A program made the position numbers and the translations under genes. Source: Gymnopus androsaceus JB14 (taxonomy: Eukaryota > Basidiomycota > Agaricomycetes > Agaricales > Omphalotaceae). From it: DNA of 64,000 nucleotides. Below the pieces are notes generated by a model that searched no databases, was not told the origin of the DNA, and was given only the letters and a program-made list of their open reading frames with translations. Where the stretch lies: contig ML769449.1 in the NCBI GenBank assembly GCA_009733575.1, positions 124,001 to 188,000 of the forward strand. Reading direction: 5' to 3'. The stretch's first letter is position 1. Each line of letters opens with the position of its first letter. Below, one piece after another: positions 11,134 through 21,855 of the stretch.

Positions 11134-12869
11134 TCATATTTGAAAGGTAGAAGACTTGGGCATATGTCTGGCCAGATATCCACCCCTGCATTGGATATTT
11201 GACCCAAGTTGCTGCTTGCTGGTTGCAGTCCGAATGGGTGACAATGATTGATGTAGAACTTTCCTTCCACCCCTACAACCAGGTATGGTTTGTGGGTGGG
11301 GGTGACTGCACATGTGCAATGAAAGGCTTTGATGTCGAAGGCACATGCCTGTGTGCCCTTGGGTGCTGCCGCAATCTATGGGATGAATTGAAAGGTTTGA
11401 GATTTTTAAGAGTTTTTCAAAGGCATCTGCTTTATATGGGGTGATTATGCGTTTGTATATCTCAGAATCCAAAAGCATGGTATCAAGGAGAGGAGCACAG
11501 TGTATGATAGAGGAAGGGAAATTGGTGTAGCATAGATATTTTGAGCCACCCAAAGGGTTAAGCTCAGATGGCACCTTCAAAGACATGGGAGCATGAGGCG
11601 CTGCGGGAGAGAGCCAAATACTTGTGTCTGCATAAGCTGCATATGTGGAGTCTTCCATCTTCATGTTGGCACTGACAAATGGAAGCAAGGTTGAATTCAA
11701 TGCATAGATGCTTTGATTCTCATGCACTACCAAGGGGTTTGATGGTCCAAAGCTCACCGATCCCTGTATGTAGTAAAACATGGTTTACCATCTGCAAAGG
11801 TGACGGTGGTGATAGGATGGGCCCAGAGGAGGTGAGGTGCCATCCAAATAATACATGTTGGGGAAGAAGTGTGGTTTGCCTTTTTGGTTGGCTTTTCTGG
11901 ATTCCGAAAAGGAACATGGAGAGTCGTTACCTGCCATACAAGGAACCTTTGCTGCATTTTCCAAATCCAAATTTGCTGGTCGCTTGGTAGAGGAGGAAGG
12001 TGCTGCTGAAGTGCCTGTGATTTGTGTTACCTCTTCCCTAACTTGCAGCAGGATAGAAACCTTCTGCACATAATATGCCCTGCTCAACAGAGTACCCTCT
12101 AGTATGTTGTTCCGAGCTGATTGCTTGAAATTGTACCATATGGGATACAACAACTCGAAATCTGGATAGTCACGGAAGAATATAAAATATCTCCAGAATT
12201 CTTTTGCAAACAATACCGAAAGAGGATCTGCTGGTTCGACCAAGCTGTCTGTGGCCAATGAGAGAATAACCAGTGCCGCATGGTAGTTCTTCATACTCTC
12301 AATCCATTTCAAGGGTGATAAGCAGGAGTGGTCTGCATCGTTTCCCCACAGTGTCTTCATCTTAAGAACATTGAATACTAAGACTTTCAAATCCAATGGA
12401 GGCTCAGTATACAAGATTTTTGTATGGAGATCATGGAGCCTGTGCTGTGCCAACTGAAGGTGTTTGTTGGTGAACCAGTTTACTGGGAGGAAGAGTTTGT
12501 GGCAAATCAAATATAGAAAGATTTTTTAAACGATGGGTTTAGGCTGTGGCCTGTGACATGCTCAATGGGATTGAGGTTGATCATGGAACCTGCAATTGGA
12601 ATTGATTTGGCATTCTCTTTCATTGTCTTGGCTCCCTTTGTACCTTTCTTCTCCTTCTGAAGCTGAACCAGCTTGAGTTCCATGAGTAGGAAGGTAGGCA
12701 AAGGTCCAACCTTTGTACACAGCTCCATACTGGCAGCTAGCATGGCCAGTTCTTCACTGGAATAAGGGAAAAGGGCCTTCAACAGTGGTCCGACATCCAG
12801 AAAGCTAACCCTGTCATCTCTACACCTCATAGTAGCCACCATACTGTGTTCATTATAAGTCTCTACCAT
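11134..12869 (-). pseudogene. Broken mobile-element Gag-like ORF with zinc-knuckle tail
   Basis: Three overlapping minus-strand frames (12869-12507, 12510-11785 and about 11781-11134) read as one decayed protein. The middle part is helical (SLATDSLVEPADPLSVLFAKE, FWRYFIFFRDYPDFELLYPIWY), followed by a Ser/Thr-rich linker with TKRPANLDLENAAKVPCMAG. In shifted frames comes a Cys/His segment, TFADGKPCF then CQCQHEDGRLHICSLCRH, resembling the zinc-binding tail of nucleocapsid-like ORFs repeated in basidiomycete genomes and carried by mobile elements. That resemblance is from memory of the family pattern; the element class is uncertain. At least three frame changes make it a pseudogene. Confidence 0.5.
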
Positions 12870-13340
12870 GCAGTTATGCTTGTTTTGAGGGCCAGTATTT
12901 AGGATCTAAGGCTGGAGGTATGATTAAAAAGGGCTGGAAGTCAAAGTCTTCAGGGATAGGTGGCGCAATTCCAGCATTAGGAAGAATAAGGGTCCTTTAT
13001 TAAAGAGTGAAGTAGCCAAAAATATATCCTGAGTGATGATAAAGAGAGTGAACAAGGTACTTCTTGTCTAGCAAGATGAGCGTGACAAGATAATTGTTTG
13101 ATGTGCACACAAGCTCAGTCCCAAAAAGGCAAGCCAAGTCCTGGTGGCTTTGTGTGGACCAATCTCTAAGAACCTTTCTGTAATTATTGTTTCCTTATCT
13201 AACACTTACGTTAGCTGTTCACAAGCTCACGTAGCTTCAGCTAGCAACAGCTGAGTTGTTCTGGATCAAATGACTTGAAAATTATGCTGAATTTTAAAGA
13301 TTCAGCACAAATTAAATATACCCTGATTTTTGGCATTTCT
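12870..13340. other. Spacer upstream of the broken Gag-like ORF
   Basis: No reading frame or element end is recognised. It separates the Gag-like pseudogene start from the LTR of the reverse copia relic. Confidence 0.4.
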
Positions 13341-13703
13341 TGTTAGAGTTATATTCCTAAATAGGAAGTAGCAGCAGTAAGTTCCACACAGGACTTAGTA
13401 GTAACAATCACACAGATTGATGGGGGACAACAGTGGTATTACAGAGTATGGTACCTAGGCTTATATACAGTCCTATGTATAAACAATATATCAGGCAAGT
13501 GGCTACTGTGTGAATATCTGTGGCTACTGTCTATACAGTAAAATGGGTGCTGCAAGATAGTAAGTGGATATGGTAAGAGACTGGGTGGAGTCTGCTCAGA
13601 TGATAGATGTGGAGTGCATGGGATGGTGATACAAACAAGTGGAGAGTACAAGAAAGTGTTCCATAGATAGATTGATACTAAAATTACCTTTGATATTCCA
13701 ACA
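13341..13703 (-). repeat. 3' LTR of the minus-strand copia relic
   Basis: This 363-bp repeat is the reverse complement of the 3741/9080 LTR family. It keeps intact ends TGTTGGAATATC and CTCTAACA in its own orientation, showing that the ancestral 3' end was TAACA. Confidence 0.88.
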
Positions 13704-14826
13704 CTCCCCTTCAAATCTTTGCAAGTCCCATTGTTTGGCTTTCATCAAAGGTAAGGCTTTGGTGAAGATGTCTGCCATCATGTTTTTGGTAGGGCAGTAA
13801 GTAAGACAAATTTTACCTTCCTTGATGACATAGTGGATGAATTGGTATTGGATATTGATGTGTTTGGTCCTGGCATGAAAACAATCATCTTTGACCAATG
13901 CAATGACTGACTGATTGTCTGACATAATAGAGATTGTATGAATAATGAGACCAAAGATTTCCAATAAAAGGTTCCTAAGCCAGATCGCTTCCTTGGCTGC
14001 ATGGGTCAAAGCAATATACTTGGCTTCCATGGTTGTGTTGGAATTTACAGAAAATCTATTTTAGCCCACATTACAACATACTTATGAATTTATGATATCA
14101 CAGGAGATATTTGTGCATACACTCACAGTATCCATGCATATACTCACAGTAGCCGCTTTACTGTATGCATAGTAGCCACCGATATTCACATAGTACCCAC
14201 TATCCTGTTATATGCACTATGACATAGTCATTCTTACAGATATAAATACAGTATGTAGTTACTCATGTACCTTACCTGTTTGCCTCAGGGCCCAGTTGAG
14301 GTCAAACGGCTACACAATCATTATAACTCCATTTCTTATTTCTAACAGGTTGATTAAGGAATAGTATCCTGTCATTTCAACAACCAAGATACTGCTCCGC
14401 CATTTAACATAAAAATTTACCTGGAAATAGCATGTTGATCTTCTCAGTGGGACATACCATCTACATCTGCATAGCCTTGGACTGTTTCCTGATTGCTCGT
14501 ACTGAGCCAAAAGTTTTGGGTGTATCTGAGATAGGTGTAAACATGGTGTACACCATTCCAATGAGTGATGCTGGGGTTTTGTGAAAAGCAAGCAAGGATA
14601 GAGACTGCATATGTGATGTCAGGTCCTGTAGTGACAGATAAGTATTGAAGAGTGCCAAGGGCCTCTCTGTAGGGTTTATTATGTATAAAAGTGATATCCT
14701 TGACCATTTTGGGTGATTGGTCTTTGGTGAGGTGAGGTGGATGTGGGATCAAAGGGAATAGAGAGTGGCTTTATATCCAAGAATCCATAGCAAGAGAGTA
14801 TGGCATCAATGTATGACTGCTGGGAT
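13704..14826 (-). pseudogene. Copia RNase H and RT tail, relic
   Basis: The minus-strand coding remnant has DITYAVSILACFSQNP, a GYADVDG segment, and after the inserted solo LTR MEAKYIALTHAAKEAIWLRN, DNQSVIALVKDDCFHARTKH and MMADIFTKALP. These align throughout with the RNase H of the 3741-9443 element. The solo LTR splits the STMEAEY region, and a further frame change occurs near 14630. It has no function. Confidence 0.85.
14036..14347. mobile_element. Solo LTR nested in the copia relic
   Basis: The 312-bp sequence starts TGTTGGAATTTACAG and ends TTATTTCTAACA. It is flanked by a perfect 5-bp duplication GGTTG (14031-14035 and 14348-14352). Removing it restores the RNase H sequence of the host relic. 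Its body is unlike the surrounding copia LTR, so it belongs to another family. It is the product of LTR-LTR recombination or a lone remnant. Confidence 0.9.
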
Positions 14827-14974
14827 AAGTGAATAGTGTGTGGCTTGGGTTGGGTTGGGTCCGGTTTTTCTTAACAGGTACAGTATCAAAAACTAGTATA
14901 AAAATGACTACAGCCTACAAGCTACAAGATATATAGAGTATCCATGTAGATATATCATTACAAATTTTCATTGT

Positions 14975-15437
14975 TGTTGAAAAGGGCCAGTCAAAGCGAG
15001 TCTTACCGACCTCGAGACCCTGCTGGGGATACACATCCTGGATCATATACCAAACTCGTTTCAACGCTTCGTCTCATTGGTCAGTTTCATTTAATATTTT
15101 CTTTCGTAGCTAGATACACGGACTGCGCCGTTTCTCTTTTGATATGTCTCCATCGAATCATGGTTACTTATTACTTACATGCTCCATGATCTGGTTACCA
15201 TATTTTTCCCTTTTAAACAGACTTTCGTACGTACCTTACCCTCAGTTGTTTGACACTTTATTGCGTGTCTTCCTGAGGGTAAGCTCCTTTTGGACTTGTT
15301 ACTGTTACGATGATGCTAATAGATATTATTATAGTCTAACTTATACTTTGTCTAACAGGTACATATTATTTAATAAACGAGTTGTTTGACACTTTATTGT
15401 GTGTCTTCCTGAGGTCTAACTTATACTTCATCTAACA
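14975..15437 (+). mobile_element. Solo LTR nested in the hAT element
   Basis: The 463-bp sequence starts TGTTGAAAAGGGCCAG and ends ACTTCATCTAACA. It is flanked by a perfect 5-bp duplication ATTGT (14970-14974 and 15438-15442). It inserted three codons before the end of the hAT transposase and replaces the last residues (ENL) by a Cys and a stop. Its 3' part is internally duplicated, see 15245-15437. Confidence 0.9.
15245..15437 (+). repeat. Duplicated LTR 3' region, one copy lacking an intron-like segment
   Basis: Copy 1 (15245-15357) and copy 2 (15381-15437) both begin GTTGTTTGACACTTTATTG and end TCTAACA. Copy 1 contains 56 extra bases (15279-15334) that start GTAAGC, contain TGCTAAT and end TTATAG. 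Copy 2 joins CTGAGG directly to TCTAAC. The 23-bp spacer starts GGTACATATT, the position of a primer-binding site after a 5' LTR. The simplest reading is that copy 2 came from spliced RNA. Confidence 0.75.
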
Positions 15438-18400
15438 ATTGTCAACAAGATCAATACCTTCATCATTGTCATTAGCATCCAAAAACAAAAAATTGATCAA
15501 CTCTTCATTGGAGATATAATCCTCATGCGAGCAATCTCCAAAGCACATAAGGGCACAAATGGTTTCTGCATGGAGTTGGTTATGAAGATGCAAGATGAGG
15601 ATGCAACCATGGGAGAATTCGCTCAACTGCAACCAAAGAAGCTAGAATCAGACTTGAGAAATGATACAAAAATAAACAGAGGAGTGCGCACCAGGTATCA
15701 AATGTAAGGAGATCACCAACTTCACTAGGTTAGGATACACCCTCCTATTCATGATCCACCACCGTAGAGGGTTGTCCATTAGCACGCAGCTGTCTGCAAG
15801 ATAACAGTCCAGCTCATCCTTTGCCTTGTTGCCTGCACCATTAACCCACGTATGTTTAGCCATGAGTGATATAAATGAGTTTAAGGAAGAAGGTTGCGGG
15901 GCTTGGGAGGTCGATGCCTAACAACATAGCCTGTTAGCAGACCAATACAACAATCAAGCAAATAAAAAATATACCATTGATGCATTAGTAATGGGCAACA
16001 ATGGCTTGTACTGTTCCCAGTGCTGTTGAGTAACAGCAATGGCCTCCTCAATCCAAGCCTCCATCCAACCAGTATTACGGAAGTAGTTGAGCTTCAGGGA
16101 AGGGTAAAGAACTATGTGATTATTAGAACTTTGTTTGAAGTAGGAAAGAAAATACATACCCATTGTGATACAATACAGTATATATCTGAATCATTGGCTA
16201 GCGTATAATATTTATTGAGGGTTTTCTTGCCAATTGAGAGGGCATGGCAAATAGGGTCAGAAAGAACCTGTTTGTCAATAATGCCTGTCGTGAATGCTTC
16301 ATTGATGGTGTCCATGGCAGGAATTACTGCGGCAATAATGGGTGCATTAGTTGAAAAGAAAGTCATGGAATCTTTTAGAATATGGAACCAAACCAAAAAT
16401 CCATGAGTAACTGAGATCACTAGAAGCAAATATGAACAAACCTTGAGTGCTGAAACAAGACCTTTGATTGTGTCCTATTCCTCCTTGTCAAGCAGATATT
16501 CTGCCAACCCATTGGATGAACGATCCAAGAATCTCGAAACAGGATCCTTCATCTCCAAAAAAGCAGCCAAAATGTCGTAGGTTGAGTTCCACCATGTAGC
16601 AATGTTGCGAGGAAGAATCCGGTCTTTGAATTTGGTGTTAGCAACTTGCTCTCACCATTGAGGCAAGAGCAAGGTAGTGGAGTTGATGATTTTGAGCAAT
16701 ATTTTGTGAGTCTGAGATGATGTTGGTTGAAAGGGTAAACGGGTAAATGGATGAGAATAAAGTGGCAAAAGCATAAGGCTGTTAGGTGACATGGCAGGCC
16801 AGGGTCAACACTTACTTTGAATAAGGCCTTTCTCACAGGCTCAACATCTTTCTTCCACTTCTCCTGCTCTTTGACCATCATCTCCTGCAAGACTTTGACA
16901 AATCCCTCCACATCATCTGCTCCTTTATCCCCGTTTTCCTCTATATCCTTTAATTCGGTGTACAACTCATCAGGGCCTATATCATTGTTTGCTTCACTTG
17001 CATCATTCAAATTGTGTCTGGCCTTGGGCTTGACTGGCTCAAATGAACAAAGCACACCTTTGGCGGTCAAGTTCACAGTATGGGAAAAGCAGTGGACATG
17101 TGCTTGCTTTCCCTGGAAGTTAGGCAGCTTGCTAACGAGTTCCTCAAACCTTGCTGTATTTGCAGAGGCATTATCACAAGTAATAGAGATAATCTATGGT
17201 ATGTTAGCTATGCTTCAATCTTAAAGATATTTTTGCTGACCTTGCCATCTATTCCGTATTCTTTCAGTGTCTTTGCAAGCGCCTCTGCCATGTTCTCTGC
17301 AGAGTGGGAGCATGGAAGCTCTATGAAGTTGAGAATTGTTGTGGTAAGTTCTTCAGTTCCATTCTCCGACTTTTGCAGCCACGTAACAACAATTCTCATG
17401 AACGCATGGTGTTTAGGAGATGTCCAACAGTCAATGGAAATTGGGAGTTCACCATCAATGGCCTGAAATTAGTAGTGAGTGTTTCTGTTCTACTTGAATT
17501 GATTTAAGGACTTACCTGCGGTTCCTCTGCCAATTTTGCTTTTGTCTTTGTGTAAAGCTTCTTCATGTCCCATGCAACGGTCTCCTTACTCGGCAGATAA
17601 TGTTTTGGACAACCTTCTTTCTGGAGCCAGTGGTAATATCGACCATGAACTATATGGAACAGATGTGCAGATTCTGCAACCCATTGGGCGGTCACAACAC
17701 TGTAGCAACTTGATTCAGGACATATTCAAGGATGTAGGAGGGATGGAGATATACCAAGCCATTTTCTTTTCAGGAGGGCATGTTGAAAATGTTTCGGCCC
17801 ATCTTTTAAATCTTTTGAGAGCTGCAGTGAGTTGCGTTTGACTTTTCTTCCCAAAGGTTTTGATTGCCAAGCATGCTTTATCTAGAGTCGAGTCTTTTAC
17901 AGTGTTGACTGCTTCTTGCCCCCAGCATTTTTCCACATGCCCACTCATGTTGCCTGTGCATTGAAGGTAAGTTTTGAATTTTCCCGAATCTAGCTATTAC
18001 TGACCGGTTGAACCTTTGTCCTTAGTTTTCATTCCCTGCCACTTTTTCTCTCCACAGTGTGTGCATTTCCAAACAAGGTACTCCACAGTCCCCTCATTAT
18101 CAAACTCGAGCTCTGGCTCAGCATCAAAAAACACATAAATTGGTGCTTTTTGTTTTGACAAATCTTTTTCTATTCAATGGTAAGTCTTTTTCCATTGCAC
18201 ATGCATTAACATGACCTGATTTTCTTGATTGCTTCTGCCCTTTTAGCATTTTTGGCGTTGGTTGTATCCACAATGTCACCATCATTGTCTTTGTTGGGTT
18301 CAGAGGGTTGCTCCCCATCATTGTTGTTGTCATCATTGTCGCTATCGACAATGATGTTATTTCTCTTCTTGTGTGTTTGGTTGTTGCTGGTGGCACTGGT

Positions 18401-18865
18401 TTTCCATTTCAGAAGGTTCATGTTGGTTGAGCATAAAGGTTAAACAAATCAGTAAAAATAGTAGATATAAGCAAGTTTATTAGTAAAAATTAGTTCTTTT
18501 TCTATGTAACATGGAAAAGTGCTAGAAGGCTTGGAAAGCTGGCGGCGCGTGCGGGTATGCAACATGGGTGCCAGGTACTCAAAATGAGAACCGACCTGAC
18601 CCAACACAGGTTCCCGACCCGACAACCCGGCGAACCCGGCGTACCCACCCCATACACTATAAGTGAATTGTTTACTACACCTCCGTCTCTCCATCATTGT
18701 TACTTGCTAAATCGCTCTCAGTATCCCACTCGAATTCAAGCTCATCCTGGAAACAGGCCTTTCGATCATACCTGTATGGACCCTTCTCACCGGAGTACAA
18801 TTCACTATTTATACAGATATCGAACCTCTCAGCTACTTTTTACAGATAAGTATAACCACTGCTCA

Positions 18866-20049
18866 TCAAGGATTCACCAAATTGTGGCCTCCGTCAATTC
18901 CGATGATTTGCCCATTGATGAACGCTCCCGCACGAAAGCAAAGCATAACTGCCATCAAGGCGATCTCGTGAGGTCTGAGAGCTGGCGTAAGTCTTTCATT
19001 TCTCACTTTACGAAGCAAATATGTACGAACCTTCCAGCTCTCTTCAGAGGATTAGGGTTCATTGCTCCACACACACGCCCCGTCGCCAATTTATCGGCTT
19101 CGACTTGACCAGCCAGTGTCATTCCCGATGGAAAGATACCCGGTGCAAAGGCATTCACTCGGACAGGAAGTCCCTTAATGGCAAATTGGGTTGCGAGTGA
19201 GACGGTGAGACGGTCTTGACCTGCTTTGGACGCGACATACGCGAACTAATAAACGGGGATAATTCAGTACGAATCAATCGTCCTTGAATATATGCCTCAC
19301 ATGCTCGAACGGTAACTTGGTGGTTGACCAGGTAGTGGAAATATTAATCACACTCGATGTCTCCTTGGGTCCTCGGATTCGCGCACCTTTTTCCAGTAAG
19401 GAAAGAAAGGCCGACGTGACAAAAAACGGCGCAGCAGTGTTTGCGCGAAACTTGCCAACCAGGCTTCAAAGGACTGGTCTTGGAAGAGGGATGCACCGAT
19501 TGCAGAGTTTTCTGGTGCCGAGTCGTCAGAAAGGTAGGAAGCTCGCGGCCCAATTGCGCCAGCACTAGAAGAGGTAGTGACGGATTAAGATTGCAAACTT
19601 GGATCAGCAAACTTGAAGTGGACTGACTTGTTTACTAGTATATCGAGTCTGCCTTCTTTTTCCTCGACTACCTTTAGCGCATTCGCTATCCGAGTCTTTG
19701 TTTGTCACGTCCATCGGTAACCTAACACTACAGTTTCAAAGAAGTACAGTAAGCCCGCATTTATTACTCACGGAATTAACCCTTCACATTCTTCACGCTT
19801 CGTCCAAGATATTTTCACGTCGGCCTGTGATATAAACTTTTGCGCCATTTTCTGCAAGTCCTTGCGCTAACATTAACCCACTGGTGCGTAGTATTAGTAA
19901 ATTTTATTAAATATTCCTTTGGACTTCGATGATATATAGAGTAGATTGCTAGCGCTGAATGCTTACATTCCAGTACCGCCGCCAGTGACAAGAGCAATTT
20001 GGCCTGAGAGTTCCACGACAGTGGATGCCTTCAAGCTCGTGGTATTCAT
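18866..20049 (-). pseudogene. Short-chain dehydrogenase/reductase, decayed
   Basis: The start ATG is at 20049 and the stop at 18866. The N-terminus has the Rossmann nucleotide-binding motif TGGGTGIG, split by an intron, then VYITGRR. PMDVTNKD, RLDILVNNAG (the NNAG motif, across an intron), the INIST catalytic Ser region, YVASKAG (catalytic YxxxK) and a C-terminal GAFINGQIIGIDGG follow. This is a classical NAD(P)-dependent SDR of about 280-300 residues. Single-base slips near 19690 and 19445 break the frame. Near 19797 the sequence reads into a stop unless an alternative 68-nt intron is used. The substrate cannot be inferred. It sits just outside the hAT element's right end. Confidence 0.8.
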
Positions 20050-20822
20050 TGTAAAGAAGTTTCACTAGCAGTTGAAGGGGAACTTGGGGAAAGAAAGAAA
20101 CGCAGGTACCTATATCCTGCAGTCGAGTCATCTGTATACCACAATTTATAGGATGGAATCCTGCTGATCAAGTGAGCCAGATTCCCGGTTCCGCCGTCCA
20201 GCTCTCAGGAAGAGAGTGAATTAGGAATCCATTCAGAGATAGCAATTCGTTATCCTCGAATATAGTTGATCATCGACTGTGAACCAAAGTTGTTCCACCA
20301 AGAGTTTCTCTCACTCACATGCACCAGCTCTTCCTCCGATTCTCAATGTCCGAGGAGGTCATGAACTTGACTATCTAGGTGTTTCATCCCGGAAAAGCAG
20401 ACAGAGAGAGTATTTAAATCATTAGTGAGCAAAAATCTGATGACTGCCAGTGAGAGTGGCTTTTTTTGAAACACTTTTTACTTTTTAAAAAAAATTTATT
20501 TGCTCAGCATGACCGATTCGTTGACAGCAGACGAGAATTTTAATTGAACCCATATCGGCCTTATAGATTGTGGTCCAGCCTCCAGTGCCTGGACTGAACT
20601 TTGAACGAGCTGAACTCTGTTATACACAATGACACACAACTACCGCTGCTAGCGGCAGTGGTCTCAAAATGGTATGCCCGGATCGATATCATCTTGGTGA
20701 TACACGTTATAATGGGCGGCGATGGCGGTGAAGGGCAGCGATCTACATAAGCACTGCAATGGACATCCACCATATAAAGTAGCCAGCTCCCTGATGCTAC
20801 TTTCGTCGTTCTCCCTTGAACG
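20050..20822. other. Intergenic between SDR pseudogene and hemerythrin-like gene
   Basis: No gene is recognised. A T-rich then A-rich tract lies at 20461-20502. The region upstream of 20823 is the probable promoter of the hemerythrin-like gene, but no clear TATA element is seen. Confidence 0.35.
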
Positions 20823-21855
20823 ATGCCTGCACCATATCCTCTTCTTGGTACGTCGGATGTTCATCGAGCTTCCGACCACTGACTTCTTTCTGATATGCTT
20901 TTTTATAGACATGCCTCCGGGCGATATCAAGAACACGCATGAATTCACAGCGATGTAAGTTCTGAATTCGTGCCATGTATCTGTAGGGACCATGCTAAAA
21001 ACAAAGCTAACTCCGGTACTATTATGCAGGCATATGGCGGCAGCGCACAATACGTTCATTCAAGGGATTAATGCAATAGTGGCACATGCGCCGACGGTTC
21101 CGCCCAATAAAATTCAGCCATTCTTGATCTTCTGCCTCACCGTGGTGCGCATACATATACTCTCATTGAACTAAAACCGAGTCTGAACATTTTATTAAAT
21201 GTCATAGCTAGATAATATTCACCACCATCACCACATAGAGGAAACATATTTCTTTCCTGAGCTGGAGAAGAAGCTGGGTGAAGGGGCGTTATCGCGTAAT
21301 TATGAGGAGCATGCAGATTTTGTTCCGCAGCTAGATGAGTTGCAGGTGTATCTCAAAACAGTGCAAGAGGAGGAAGAAAAATACGATGGCATGGTACTGT
21401 TGGAGAAGATACATTCATTTAGTGATTCGATGATGCTGCATTTAAGTCATGTAAGTGTCCCGACTCTCACTTCAGGCCCAGTGCATTTATTCGTCTTATA
21501 GGAAATCCCAACGCTCGAAGCTAATCGTCTTAAAGCTGTTTTCACTGAGAAGGAGCTGAAGGACATTGATGCAAAAGTCTTGAGCATTGCGTTGAAGACT
21601 ATTGATTTCTATAAAGCGATTCCGTTGGGCTTGGTTTGCTCAAATCCAGCTACTCCGTGGTGAGTAACTGAACACAAGTCTGAGACTCTATGGAAGTTTT
21701 CTGACTGGGTTTTTTATATGTTTAGGTTCCCGCCGCTACCTTTGCCAGTGAAATTGGCAGCACGATGGTGGTACTCAAGAAGATATAGTGAGGCTTGGGA
21801 GTTTGGGCCATTGGATCTTTATGGCAAACCTCGAGAGGTCTCCGTGAAGGCATGA
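20823..21855 (+). CDS. Hemerythrin/HHE cation-binding domain protein
   Basis: Six exons (20823-20847, 20909-20954, 21030-21144, 21208-21450, 21502-21659, 21726-21855) with GT-AG introns of 51-75 nt join to a 238-residue frame. The start gives MPAPYPLLDMPPGD. Candidate iron or other metal ligands lie in MHMAAAHN (about 24-31), the HHHHHIEE block (67-74), YEEHADF and HLSHEIPTL, in the order of an HHE four-helix bundle. Fungal HHE proteins are small soluble metal-binding proteins linked to oxygen or metal handling, but the role here is not known. No signal peptide or membrane segment is seen. All exons read without stops, so the gene appears intact. Confidence 0.8.

Larger units (their letters stand above)
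13341..14833 (-). mobile_element. 5'-truncated copia relic, minus strand
   Basis: Reading leftwards from the insertion point, this is the RT tail, RNase H, polypurine tract and 3' LTR of the same copia family as 3741-9443. It is interrupted by a solo LTR (14036-14347, target copy GGTTG) and by the hAT element starting at 14834. After the hAT element, only the 8-bp target copy TAAGTGAA and about 5 further bases (to 18672) still match the family. The relic therefore ends almost exactly at the hAT insertion site. Confidence 0.88.
14958..18421 (-). pseudogene. hAT transposase (BED finger, RNase H-like core, dimerisation region)
   Basis: The start is ATG 18421. An acidic N-terminal region is followed by a BED zinc finger (VWKCTHCGEKKWQGMK then GHVEKC, split by an intron). 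Then come TAQWVAESAHLFHIVHGR, SIDCWTS (first catalytic Asp), CDNASAN (second Asp) with HVHCFSHTVNL, and ATWWNSTYDIL. Last is the dimerisation region DELDCYLADSC, NPLRWW and RRVYPNL, then ALMCFGDCS. Short introns separate several blocks. A frame slip near 17715 and an in-frame TAG at 16475-16477 break it, and the solo LTR inserted after 15437 removed the original end at 14958. The family cuts and pastes its own element; this copy is inactive but recent enough to read along most of its length. Confidence 0.85.
14834..18659 (-). mobile_element. hAT-superfamily DNA transposon, near full length
   Basis: The element is 3826 bp (about 3358 bp without the nested LTR and its target copy). Left end TAGTGTGTGGCTTGGGTTGG and inverted right end TAGTGTATGGGGTGGGTACG match at about 15 of 20 positions. 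A perfect 8-bp target duplication TAAGTGAA flanks it (14826-14833 and 18660-18667). GGGTTGGG/CCCGACCC-type subterminal words occur at both ends. It carries a minus-strand transposase with a BED finger and hAT dimerisation region. Confidence 0.92.

Noticed and set aside
14834..18659. An array-like or CRISPR-like reading of the many short repeats
   Set aside because: The repeats are terminal, subterminal and LTR sequences with target duplications; there is no regular spacer structure and the genome is eukaryotic.
20664..21059. 131-residue minus-strand frame over the hemerythrin-like gene
   Set aside because: It is antisense to well-supported exons and has no recognised family or splice context.
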